From Enterococcus mundtii (lineage in GTDB: Bacteria; Bacillota; Bacilli; Lactobacillales; Enterococcaceae), in the NCBI RefSeq assembly GCF_013394305.1, contig NZ_AP019810.1, positions 124,001 through 188,000 of the forward strand: a stretch of DNA of 64,000 bases, written 5' to 3'. A program made the position numbers and the translations under genes. Within the stretch, counting starts at the first letter, position 1. Each line of letters begins with the position of its first letter. Of this stretch, positions 55,109 to 63,427 are shown in pieces. The notes beneath the pieces are model-generated. The model had not been told where the DNA came from. It did no database searches and worked only from the letters and a program-made list of their open reading frames with translations.

Positions 55109-56599
55109 TTATTTAAAATCATTTGCTCTATTTTTCCAATAGTCAGCACGCCATTTATTAAAAGATTTTCTATCTATTCCAGATGGCACTGAGTTAGGGT
55201 TGATATGAATCGTTTTAGAATTAATTTGATGGAAAGATTGTTCCACCTCAGCAATAGAACTTATATCTCGTTGTGTCATATGATGTAAATTTATAGGATT
55301 ATCGTCTGGCCCTAGTGGAGCTAATCCCAGTTCCATTCTTTGCAGATTAGATCGCCCTTTCACATCTATTTTATTGATATCAATTATACTATCTCTTTGA
55401 TAAACTTTCGTACCTTTAAAATCAACATCTTTTTTCCAGTATTCTCTTAGTTGTGAGTAATTATTAGTAGCTTCTCCACCACCCACCTCCTTAAGCTTAC
55501 CACTCTCTACCTGCTTCACACCAGTGGTCGTCAAGACTTTGTAAGACGCATACGTAAAGCCTAAGATCATCAGGGCTTGGCCGAGTTCGGATTCGTTGAT
55601 CCATGTGTAGCCGTCTTTGACGTATTGCGAGGTAGAGACGATACTGCCTAAAAGTGGGTCTAGTTTTTCGCCGGTTTCGTAATTGACTCCTTGACGCCAT
55701 GCTGCATTGACTTTCTCTTGGTAGGTATCGTACGTCATAAATTGGATCAGTTCAGGTTCTAAGTAGTGACCTACTTTCGTGACATATTGATACAGCTCGG
55801 AGTTCACGATGCCGTATCCTGATTGCTTGTCTTCGATTTTCCAAAAGACACGTGGGTTGCCCTTGCTATCGTGAATAATGAGAGCATAGACGTTGTACTT
55901 TTCTAGTTCTTTGTTTTTAGTTGGATCGATGCCTTTTTTCTCGTTTTCTGCATGTTGCCATTTGTCTTGGATCGTGGTTGTCCACGACAAATCTTTCGGG
56001 ATAGAGAATGATTTTTTTTGACTGTTCCAAGCTTTTTTTGTTTGAGCGAGTCCTTGATTGACTGCTTGTTCGAGACTTTTGATTTCTGTAAAAAATTGGG
56101 CGGAGCTTTGATTGTAATCTAGGAGTCTTTGAAGTTTCTCTTCCAGCTTGTGTTTCAAGTCATGATACATCGTGAGTAATAACGTATTTTGATTGAGTTG
56201 AAAGCCTTGGTGTTCTTCTGGCATATGAGGTGAAAGAAGCAGTTGCCGTATTCCCTCGGCTTGGGTGATATATTGATTCATTTGACGAATTTGCGCTTCT
56301 AATTCGGATTGTTTCAAGCTAATGGAGTCGACTTGTTCTATGTACTGTTGTGGAAATCGTTTCGCTGCTTTTTCGACCGCTTCGGAGAGTAAGATTCCTC
56401 CTTGGACGAGTGGGTAAAGTATTTGGGAAAAATAGGCTTTCGCAGCGTCGTAGGTTTTCCCTTGGAGATTGGGCGTTTGTAAAGTGAATTGAGTGATGGC
56501 TTGTTGGAGATTTTGGTAATCAGTGACTTGTTTTTGACAGAAATTACTGGCGCTCGTAGCTTGTGTTAAGGAGTCGTTTAGGTACATGTCGATACTCAT
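55109..56599 (-). CDS. LXG-domain type VII secretion toxin with C-terminal LHH nuclease domain
   Basis: This 496-residue protein has an N-terminal helical LXG domain (about 1-200, LQG at 45-47), a middle region with a hydrophobic segment (about 345-360), a GGG hinge at 373-375, and a C-terminal domain with GRSNLQRMELGLAPLGPDDNPINLHH (LHH at 438-440). The last matches the HNH/ENDO VII-type LHH nuclease toxins. LXG proteins are exported by Firmicute ESX (type VII) machines and poison competitors. The two upstream helical genes overlap it. No secretion machinery is in the window. Codon and base use turns more AT-rich after the hinge. Confidence 0.9.
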   Translation of the reverse strand: MSIDMYLNDSLTQATSASNFCQKQVTDYQNLQQAITQFTLQTPNLQGKTYDAAKAYFSQILYPLVQGGILLSEAVEKAAKRFPQQYIEQVDSISLKQSELEAQIRQMNQYITQAEGIRQLLLSPHMPEEHQGFQLNQNTLLLTMYHDLKHKLEEKLQRLLDYNQSSAQFFTEIKSLEQAVNQGLAQTKKAWNSQKKSFSIPKDLSWTTTIQDKWQHAENEKKGIDPTKNKELEKYNVYALIIHDSKGNPRVFWKIEDKQSGYGIVNSELYQYVTKVGHYLEPELIQFMTYDTYQEKVNAAWRQGVNYETGEKLDPLLGSIVSTSQYVKDGYTWINESELGQALMILGFTYASYKVLTTTGVKQVESGKLKEVGGGEATNNYSQLREYWKKDVDFKGTKVYQRDSIIDINKIDVKGRSNLQRMELGLAPLGPDDNPINLHHMTQRDISSIAEVEQSFHQINSKTIHINPNSVPSGIDRKSFNKWRADYWKNRANDFK

Positions 56600-56943
56600 A
56601 GGTTTTGTTCCTCCGACATGATTTTTCTTTTCTCAAAAGCAATTTCTTCGAGTTTATTCGTGATTCTTTGTTGTTGGATCATTTCGTGATGTTGGCATTC
56701 ATCAAAGCCATTCATCAATCGCCTCCTTTGATGTGAAAACTCCGAGGTGAATGTTTCGATGGACGTAAAGGTATTCGATTTCTGGTAGGACATCTGTAAT
56801 CGAAATAAGAAGTTTCCGATTTCTTTAAAGTGATTCTGGTAATCTGAACGGCAGGCATCAAGTTGTTTCATTTTCTTTTCCTGTTCTTCTCTTTTTGCTT
56901 GCAGCAACGTTTCCTCGGTATCAAGATTTGTCCATTGATTCAT
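56596..56943 (-). CDS. DUF3958-like helical partner of the LXG toxin (Lap2 type)
   Basis: This 115-residue protein is a charged coiled-coil hairpin with no signal peptide. Length, position directly before an LXG gene and helical pattern match the DUF3958-like targeting partners that bind the LXG helix and help hand the toxin to the secretion machine. Its ATG overlaps the stop of the WXG-like gene by one base, and its stop overlaps the toxin start by four, so the three are translated together. Confidence 0.78.
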   Translation of the reverse strand: MNQWTNLDTEETLLQAKREEQEKKMKQLDACRSDYQNHFKEIGNFLFRLQMSYQKSNTFTSIETFTSEFSHQRRRLMNGFDECQHHEMIQQQRITNKLEEIAFEKRKIMSEEQNL

Positions 56944-57224
56944 TAGCGTCTCTCCTTAAAAAGATCTCGACTTAACTGAGTGTCTAGTGTAGAAAATCCT
57001 TGAGCAGCAGTTTGCAATTGATTAGCAGCGCCTGAGATAGCTGAGGCAATTTGATTGGCTGAGTTTTTGGCGGACGTTATGCTACTTTGAATGTCTTGAT
57101 TGCCAATTAGCGTGGTGCGTGTGTCATTTTGAAGCGATGATGCTTGGTTTAAAGGGGTGGTTGCACTGGTGATTCTTGAAGTGGACTGTTGGGCTTGTTG
57201 AGAATTACTGCTGAATGTAACCAT
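56943..57224 (-). CDS. TIGR04197/DUF3130-like small type VII secretion protein (Lap1 type)
   Basis: This 93-residue protein is Ser/Ala/Gln-rich and helical, lacks a signal peptide and has a C-terminal FSTLDTQLSRDLF motif with the F..LD pattern of WXG100-like export signals. Such proteins pair with DUF3958-like partners and an LXG toxin. The ATG at 57224 is chosen for its GAGGAGGAG site. It is first in the toxin operon. Confidence 0.8.
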   Translation of the reverse strand: MVTFSSNSQQAQQSTSRITSATTPLNQASSLQNDTRTTLIGNQDIQSSITSAKNSANQIASAISGAANQLQTAAQGFSTLDTQLSRDLFKERR

Positions 57225-57272
57225 AGATCTCCTCCTCGACTTATATAGGCTGTATAGAACGCTTACATATTC

Positions 57273-57281
57273 ATTATAACA
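57273..57281 (-). promoter_or_regulatory. Extended -10 of the LXG toxin operon
   Basis: TGTTATAAT on the minus strand is a near-perfect extended -10 about 50 bases before the first start codon. The -35 is weak. Confidence 0.6.
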
Positions 57282-57395
57282 ATACATAACCTTTCGTTGG
57301 ATGAGAATTGTATTAGATAGGTCTCGTTACCTTATTTTTTTATAGATTTTTGAATCAATTATTTCATGTTTACACTTTTCGGAATATATTTTAGT

Positions 57396-57426
57396 ATAAA
57401 AAAAGCGAGAGCAATCTGCTCTCACT
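57396..57426 (-). terminator. Terminator of the cystine transporter gene
   Basis: GCGAGAGCA (57405-57413) pairs with TGCTCTCAC (57417-57425), followed by T7 on the minus strand, 15 bases past the stop at 57441. Confidence 0.88.
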
Positions 57427-57440
57427 TTTCGTTTTTTCGA

Positions 57441-58832
57441 TCACGCATTCACGTCAACGACTTTTGCTTCATCTTTGATCACATCTCGATCAAGGTCATT
57501 GATACGTGCACTTGTAACAATACCTGCTACCATACTGCCACTTACGTTGACAGCTGTACGAGCCATATCGATCAATGGTTCAACTGAGATAACTAAACCA
57601 ACGATCGCTACTGGTAAGTTCATTGAACCTAATACGATCAATGAGGCAAAGGTTGCCCCACCACCGACACCTGCTACTCCGAATGAGCTGATTGTTACGA
57701 TGGCTACTAGTAGCAAGATGAATTGAATGCTAAAGACATCCATTCCAGCTGCTGGTGCAACGATTGTCGCTAGCATGGCTGGGTAAACACCCGCACAGCC
57801 ATTTTGACCGATCGACAGACCAAAGCTGGCAGCAAAGTTTGCTGTGGCTTCATCCACACCAAGTGCTTTTGTTTGTGTTTCGATATTCAATGGCAAAGCA
57901 CCCGCACTTGAACGTGAAGTAAATGCAAAACTTAGTACTGGAAATGTTTTTTTCAAGTAGTCGATCGGGCTGACTTTCACACCGATCAAAATCAAGAAAT
58001 GAACGATCATCACTGCAAACAATGCAAGATAAGACGCTAACACAAATTTACCTAAGTTCAAAATGGCATCAAAATCACTTGTTGCCATCACGTTCGTCAT
58101 CAATGCGAACACGCCATAAGGTGTCAAACGCAAGACTAACGTCACGATACGCATCACGATACGGTATAAGCTATCGATCATATCAGCAAAGAATGATGCT
58201 TCTTTTGGTGCTTTTCGTTTGATTCCTAAGTAAGCAACCCCAACAAATGCCGCAAAGATCACGACAGCAATCGTACTTGTTGCACGAGTTCCGGCAAGGT
58301 CTGCAAAAATATTTTTAGGAATAAATGACAAGATTTGTTGTGGGATACTTAATCCTTCCACTGTTTCTTGTCGTGTCGCTAACTCAGAAATACGAGCAGT
58401 TTCGGCCGCTCCTTGCGTAAATTCAGCACCTTGAAGACCAAATGCGATCGTCACACCGATCCCGATCAATGCGGAAATAGCCGTTGTTGCTAATAAAGTG
58501 GTCAGCACCGTTGCACTGATTTTACCTAATTTTTCTGATACTTTCATTTTTGTAAAAGCCGCAACGATTGAAACAAAGACTAAAGGCATGATCAACATTT
58601 GTAAGAAACTAACGTAGCCGTTCCCAACGATACTGATCCAATCCATGGATTGCGTAATAACCTCGTTTTCTACTCCAAAAATCAGTTGCAACGCGCCCCC
58701 GAATACGATACCGGCAGCTAGCGCAGTGTAAACCCGCGTTGAAAATTTTGCATGGCGCTTTTGCATACGATAAAACACATATAATAATGCCGCAAAAACT
58801 AGAACCACTAAAACTGTGATGAGTGTTGTCAT
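57441..58832 (-). CDS. tcyP: L-cystine/dicarboxylate-type sodium symporter (TcyP-like)
   Basis: This 463-residue DAACS-family transporter has about eight helices, the serine-rich hairpin FAFTSRSSAGALPLNIET (about 305-322), the NGCAGVYPAM motif and the GVAGVGGGATFASLIVL loop. The sequence is closest in style to TcyP/YdjN cystine importers, which differ from DctA/GltP in these motifs. The ATG at 58832 follows AGGAGG. Its leader holds a 10-bp hairpin. Confidence 0.85.
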   Translation of the reverse strand: MTTLITVLVVLVFAALLYVFYRMQKRHAKFSTRVYTALAAGIVFGGALQLIFGVENEVITQSMDWISIVGNGYVSFLQMLIMPLVFVSIVAAFTKMKVSEKLGKISATVLTTLLATTAISALIGIGVTIAFGLQGAEFTQGAAETARISELATRQETVEGLSIPQQILSFIPKNIFADLAGTRATSTIAVVIFAAFVGVAYLGIKRKAPKEASFFADMIDSLYRIVMRIVTLVLRLTPYGVFALMTNVMATSDFDAILNLGKFVLASYLALFAVMIVHFLILIGVKVSPIDYLKKTFPVLSFAFTSRSSAGALPLNIETQTKALGVDEATANFAASFGLSIGQNGCAGVYPAMLATIVAPAAGMDVFSIQFILLLVAIVTISSFGVAGVGGGATFASLIVLGSMNLPVAIVGLVISVEPLIDMARTAVNVSGSMVAGIVTSARINDLDRDVIKDEAKVVDVNA

Positions 58833-58888
58833 TTTCATCCTCCTCTTAATTTGTAATGACAAGTCCATCTAAGGAAGTAAAGGTTCCC

Positions 58889-58912
58889 GAGAAGAACTCT
58901 TCAGCTCTTCTC
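58889..58912 (-). other. Hairpin in the tcyP leader
   Basis: GAGAAGAACT and AGCTCTTCTC form a 10-bp stem (one G:U) with a 4-base loop. No U tract follows, so it is not a terminator; possible mRNA-level control or stability element. Confidence 0.45.
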
Positions 58913-58996
58913 CTGAAAATATTTTTTTCAGTGACTTATTCATTCTAGACTATTTTCCGAAATTTTTCCTTACTTTTGCTTACAATTAGTAATAGA

Positions 58997-59039
58997 AAAA
59001 AACACCAGTGATAGCTAATAACTATCACTGGTGTTTTTT
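58997..59039. terminator. Terminator of the DUF1149 gene
   Basis: A perfect 18-bp stem (58997-59014 with 59022-59039) with A6 and T6 ends. It is directly after the stop at 59041 and can act on both strands. Confidence 0.93.
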
Positions 59040-59040
59040 C

Positions 59041-59445
59041 TTAATTTTCTTCTTTGGCTTTTTCTTCTTTTTCTGATTGGAAGTTCAATTTCACACCTGG
59101 CGCATCCAAGGCGATCTCTGTTACTTCATAGGCCAGACGTTTGACCATTTCAAAAAGTGGGGCCACTAATTCATCGACCTCTTCTTGCGTCACATCATTT
59201 TGATCTTGGACTTTGCGATTCAAGATGTGGTTGATTTGACTAACGCTTCCAGATAACACATATGTATCAAATACTAAACGAAATTCTAAACGGGCACCAA
59301 CGATGCTATGTTCTTTCGGATAGTTTTCAATTGTCTCTTTTAGTGGTGAAAAACCTACTTTTAAGTCAGTTTGTACCTCTTGATCAGGTTTTAAAAAATC
59401 ATAATGAAAAGCTTCTACTACTTCTTTTTGTCTTCTAATTTCCAT
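59041..59445 (-). CDS. DUF1149-family protein
   Basis: This 134-residue protein has a SecB-like beta-sheet pattern (ARLEFRLVFDTYVLSGSVSQINHI) and a charged C-terminal tail. The family is restricted mainly to lactobacilli, streptococci and enterococci; no function is established. It is last in a run that begins with the LCP-like gene, HAD phosphatase and zinc-ribbon protein. Confidence 0.8.
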   Translation of the reverse strand: MEIRRQKEVVEAFHYDFLKPDQEVQTDLKVGFSPLKETIENYPKEHSIVGARLEFRLVFDTYVLSGSVSQINHILNRKVQDQNDVTQEEVDELVAPLFEMVKRLAYEVTEIALDAPGVKLNFQSEKEEKAKEEN

Positions 59446-59497
59446 TTTATCACTCCTCTGTTTAAATTATAGCATAACTAAAGTTGAAAGGGGATAC

Positions 59498-60121
59498 TTA
59501 TTCTGCATTCTTTTCGATTGCTAAAATATCCGCTAGATTCGCCACAATATGGTCGGCAGGAATCTCCCCTAAGAAATGATCGATATCATATAGGCAAGTG
59601 TGGATCTTTGCGTTGATCCCCGCTTCAATATCTAATCTTCGATCCCCTACCATCATTGTTTTTTCTGGGTCTAAATGATAACGATCGATCAAGTGACTGA
59701 TTGCATCAGGTGCTGGTTTTCTGGCAAATCCTTGGTCGATACCAATCACTTCTTCGATCAAATCTGCTAGCTCAAAGACTTTTAAAAGTTTCCAAGTAGA
59801 AGCCGTTACACGATGTGTTAAAATATAATGTTTTGCTCCCTTCTGTTTTAAACGACGTAAAACCATTTCAGTCTCTTTGAACGGTACTGAGAGTTCTTGA
59901 TATTGTTCTTCATATTGATGAAACAATTGATTGAAGGAGGCTTCTTCTAATTGATAACTTTCTCGTAGTTTTCTCACCGATTCTTGCTTCATCACGCGAT
60001 ATATTTCCTTTTTTGGTCGTTCGATACCAAAATCTTGTAATGCTTGAGATACTCCTTCAACCATCGCCGGATACGTATCGAACAATGTCCCATCAAAATC
60101 CCAAATGTAATTTTTAATCAT
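59498..60121 (-). CDS. HAD-superfamily hydrolase (phosphoglycolate phosphatase type)
   Basis: This 207-residue enzyme has motif I WDFDGTLFDTY (7-17), motif II ILTHR, and motif III/IV ARKPAPD with MMVGDRRLDIEAG. The cap domain is of the small helical type. It removes phosphate from a small metabolite; the substrate is unknown. It lies 52 bases upstream of the DUF1149 gene. Confidence 0.87.
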   Translation of the reverse strand: MIKNYIWDFDGTLFDTYPAMVEGVSQALQDFGIERPKKEIYRVMKQESVRKLRESYQLEEASFNQLFHQYEEQYQELSVPFKETEMVLRRLKQKGAKHYILTHRVTASTWKLLKVFELADLIEEVIGIDQGFARKPAPDAISHLIDRYHLDPEKTMMVGDRRLDIEAGINAKIHTCLYDIDHFLGEIPADHIVANLADILAIEKNAE

Positions 60122-60172
60122 TCTTTTACTCCTTTTTACTCATTTCACTAGACCTTTGCCTAATATTTTTTC

Positions 60173-60622
60173 TTATACCTTTGTTGTGAATTGCGTGCCG
60201 CACTTTTTACAAGTCACTCGAATCTCACCCTTGCCTTTCGGCGCCCTTTGCTTGAGTTGACAAGTTGGACATGAAAAAATCGTGTAGGTAGTGCTAGCTT
60301 GTTGTTCGGATTGACGTTTCAGTTTATTTTTCATTTTCGTAAACCAGCTTTTGATCGCAACTGTTTTTTGTAAATACGCTTGATTTTCGTTTGAACGAAC
60401 ATAGATTTTCTTTGAACTAAATCGAGCGATGGTCAAAGCGATAAAAACGAAGAAGAGTAGATAGCCTAAACTGAGAGGCAACCAATATCTAACGACAAAG
60501 AAAAATAATCCTAAAACTAAAAATAAACGATTCAATGGATCAAGACGCGCATATCTCCCTTTCATGACTTGTTGATATTTTTGTTGAGCTTTCATTATAC
60601 GTTGTATCCAAATAGGTCCCAT
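60173..60622 (-). CDS. Zinc-ribbon membrane protein
   Basis: This 149-residue protein has two central hydrophobic helices (about 30-70) and a C-terminal zinc ribbon FSCPTCQ...VTCKKCGTQF. The N-terminus is basic. The ATG at 60622 is taken because GGAG lies 7 bases upstream; longer in-frame starts are possible. Unknown function, but conserved in position in this group next to the HAD gene. Confidence 0.75.
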   Translation of the reverse strand: MGPIWIQRIMKAQQKYQQVMKGRYARLDPLNRLFLVLGLFFFVVRYWLPLSLGYLLFFVFIALTIARFSSKKIYVRSNENQAYLQKTVAIKSWFTKMKNKLKRQSEQQASTTYTIFSCPTCQLKQRAPKGKGEIRVTCKKCGTQFTTKV

Positions 60623-60661
60623 TTTTTTCTCCATTTCTCTTTTATTCAAAAAGAAAAAGCC

Positions 60662-61333
60662 TTAGTTGGCCTTTTCCATCGTCATTTGTTGTAACACATG
60701 ACGGTTCCTCATAAAATCGATCACGATCAGTTTTTTTTCATCTTCACGTTTTACTACTCGAAAGGTATCTTGTAAAGGGAATGTTAACTTCTTAGATTGG
60801 ATTTCCTTCAAGCGTACAAAACGACGGATCAATGAGAGCAATTGTGGAAACTGGATCGATGTGTGTAATAATTCTGGATATTTTTTTAGTAACTGCGTTG
60901 TTTTAAACAAATTTCTTTTTCGGCTGATTTGTTTTAAAAAACTTTTTAATATCTTTTGCTGCCGCTGAAAGATTGAAAGAGAGCCTTCTTCATCGATCTG
61001 GTAACGCATCTGACGTTGTAGATCTTTCACCGATAGATGTACTTCAGTGGTACCTGACTCTACGTTGATTCCTTGAGGGAAAAGTTCTGAAATTGCTTTG
61101 TCCCACTCATTTAATGATACTTCAAGATAGTCATTCAATGGCAGTTGAAGTTCTTGAACAAAAAATTGCTTCGCAGCTTGAATGCCACCTTGTTCATAAA
61201 TTTCCCCAATCGTCAACCCTTCTAAATGAAACTCCGGCGAAAAATGCAAGACTGTTTTTTGTTCATCGATTTGCGTATAGATGAATGTCGACCGTTTGAG
61301 AATCGTATCTTTTAAAACAACTAAAAAATTCAT
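60662..61333 (-). CDS. LCP (LytR-CpsA-Psr)-like protein without a membrane anchor
   Basis: This 223-residue protein aligns in outline with the LCP fold: IYEQGGIQAAKQFFVQELQLPLNDYLEVSL, WDKAISELFPQGINVE, FQRQQKILKSFLKQ and a final strand region. LCP enzymes attach teichoic acids and other polymers to peptidoglycan outside the cell. This one has no transmembrane segment and few of the catalytic Arg/Asp residues I would expect, so it may be a cytoplasmic, enzymatically inactive relative. The ATG at 61333 follows AAGGGG. The similarity is by eye only. Confidence 0.5.
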   Translation of the reverse strand: MNFLVVLKDTILKRSTFIYTQIDEQKTVLHFSPEFHLEGLTIGEIYEQGGIQAAKQFFVQELQLPLNDYLEVSLNEWDKAISELFPQGINVESGTTEVHLSVKDLQRQMRYQIDEEGSLSIFQRQQKILKSFLKQISRKRNLFKTTQLLKKYPELLHTSIQFPQLLSLIRRFVRLKEIQSKKLTFPLQDTFRVVKREDEKKLIVIDFMRNRHVLQQMTMEKAN

Positions 61334-61544
61334 TCTTTTCCCCCTTTTTTCTACTACAAAATAGCATATTTTCAACTGTTTGTGTGCAAATATGCTGAAG
61401 ATTTCATAAAATCTTATTCTTTGAATTTTATGCGCATATAAAAAACTTTTTCATGGCTCTATTAGTTTTTTTATTCATGTATTTGATATTATGGGAGATT
61501 CGATAACCGTTACCGAGTATCTGAATCTAAAGGTGTCTGACAAC

Positions 61545-62850
61545 TTATAGATTCATTTCGGCGCGCCTTCTGATTTTTTGCTCGTTAATAAGCCTTGTAT
61601 TCGTATCATTACTATTTGTTTTACCTATATTTTTAATTGTTGAAAAAATGCTATTTCCCGAAGGGGCCTGTGTAAGCTGTGAGACGTTGATTGCTGTCGT
61701 TATTTCCGCGTTTTCTAAGGTAGTTTCCAATGGATGCTCGTATATTAAATTCTCCACATTAACTACTTTCATCACAGCAAGAACAAACAATAGGTCGCCG
61801 TTTCCTAGTTGGTCAGCTAGACTTCTTTTCATTGGTGCGCGCTCAAAAAAGTTTCGTCCTAATCCAATTATCACGAAGACAAGCCATTAGCATCTCAGCA
61901 TCGGTTATTTGAAGGTTTGCTTTTAACATTTTGTCAGTCAGTACAGCATTCAAGACAGCTTGTTTCGTGACAGTCGGCAATTTTAACATGTCACTTACAT
62001 TTTCCACAAAAGAATTAACCCCCTCGCCATGAATTAGCTTCAGAAATTTTTTCGTATCTCTTTCGAAGATCTTCTCCACTATCCCTGAAACCTATCGGAC
62101 TCCTTAGATAACTTATCAAATCGTCCGATGATGCGACAATATGGGTCACTTCGTGCATAAGAGTATCCTTGGGACTTGGCTGCACTTGAATCCTTGGTCT
62201 AGTAGCTGGATTCACATGAAAAACTATCAAGCATGAAAATAATTCGACATTCAGGGGCAAACCGCATGACAAACGCATGTGCACTCATGAATCCTTTAAT
62301 TTGTGAGTAGTGATTCTTTGTCACCCCATCATGCAATAAATCAGTAGAAACAAGCCAAATATTTTTTAAAATTAAAATCCTCTATTTGTTGAAGAAGCTG
62401 TGCACTTTTTTTCAACTGATAACAAGCGCTTCATAATTTTTTTTACATTTGTTCTTGATTTTCTGCATCACCTCGTCTAAACCTTTCGATTAAGTAAGCT
62501 TCCGCAGGCGTAGTTGCAAGAGTCTCTTCTTTTGATAGTTCCTTCTCTATAAATTTCTGGAAATCTTCCTGCGCATTTTTAAACTCTACAGTAAATTATT
62601 CTAGAAATGGTTTGAGTGATTCTAGCGCTTTAGTGATATCGATACCAGAAAATACACGATAATTCGGATTTGAATCTTCGGGGAAATCCCCTTTAATCGC
62701 TGAAGTAATTAGCTCTCTTAATTTAGCTTCACCACTAATTACAGAAGACGGGAATTCTGGGACAAACTCTTGATATAGGTTCTACCTGTCTCTGAAATCA
62801 TCAATCCCAAATCATCTAAAGTTTATCTAATCAAAACTTTCTTTATTCAT
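61545..62850 (-). pseudogene. Decayed large gene, possibly a secreted toxin with HExxH motif
   Basis: At least five fragments in different frames join into one protein. It runs from ATG 62850 (LDDLGLMISETGR, frameshift, EFPSSVISGEAKLRELITSA, YRVFSGIDITKALESL, stop) through FKNAQEDFQKFIEKELS to a region with LMHEVTHIVASSDDLISY (zinc-type HEVTH near 62145). It then continues (SFVENVSDMLKLPTVTKQ) through a further frameshift to ADQLGNGDLLFVLAVMK and a stop at 61545. The style resembles dermonecrotic-toxin-like proteins of the DUF6543 group, but that is tentative. Many mutations show it has been dead for some time. Confidence 0.6.
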
Positions 62851-62922
62851 AATTTTAAGTTATAACCTAAAAAAATACTGATCCAGCAAAATAGACAAGG
62901 ATTTTTGGTAAAAGAAAAAGCC

Positions 62923-62960
62923 GTAAAAAACTTAAAATAGCACAAGGTCTATTTTGTTTT
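62923..62960 (-). terminator. Terminator of the DUF1538-PII-like operon
   Basis: AAAATAG (62934-62940) pairs with CTATTTT (62949-62955), followed by a TTTTTT tract on the minus strand. It is about 90 bases past the stop at 63053. Confidence 0.55.
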
Positions 62961-63052
62961 TTTCGACTTATTGTCAAAATAAGATTATCAAATTTTAGTA
63001 TATTTCAAGGTAAGTTCTATTCCAAATTTAGCAACTTGCATTTGGATGAGTT

Positions 63053-63427
63053 TCAATTATCTTCTAATAAATCTTTCATGTCAACGACTTCGCGATATTG
63101 ATGGATTTTCGTAATACCAATCACTTTATCGATATCAATACTAAAACAAATACCATTGCCCGGAACATCGATCTTGATACCTTTTCCGATCGCATCCATC
63201 ACTTCATTTGTCAAAGTATCTGGTACTAATGTCAGAACGATATCCTTTTCCGGTGAGATATCCAACCCTAAGAATTTTCCTGTGTCATGGACTCCAGAAC
63301 CACGTCCATGTAAAATCGTGCCCCCAGATGCGCCAGCCTTCTTTGAGTAATCGATCACATCTTCCCCAATACCACCATCCACGATCGTGACGATCATCTC
63401 GAGATTTAGTGCGACTAAATCATTCAT
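63053..63427 (-). CDS. PII-like signalling protein
   Basis: This 124-residue protein has the PII-like fold with MIVTIVDGGIGEDVIDYSKKAG and the ligand-binding loop GGTILHGRGSG, then DIVLTLVPDT. Unlike GlnB/GlnK it lacks a long T-loop tyrosine. PII-like proteins sense nucleotides, bicarbonate or other ligands and act on neighbouring transporters. Its ATG overlaps the DUF1538 stop (ATGA), suggesting that it controls that membrane protein. Confidence 0.85.
   Translation of the reverse strand: MNDLVALNLEMIVTIVDGGIGEDVIDYSKKAGASGGTILHGRGSGVHDTGKFLGLDISPEKDIVLTLVPDTLTNEVMDAIGKGIKIDVPGNGICFSIDIDKVIGITKIHQYREVVDMKDLLEDN

Noticed and set aside
55497-55700. 67-residue Arg-rich frame inside the LXG gene
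   Set aside because: Shadow of the toxin gene in another frame; no start context.
51740-57290. Prophage or integrated plasmid
   Set aside because: No integrase, phage structural gene or attachment repeat was found; the content is a toxin-immunity locus.
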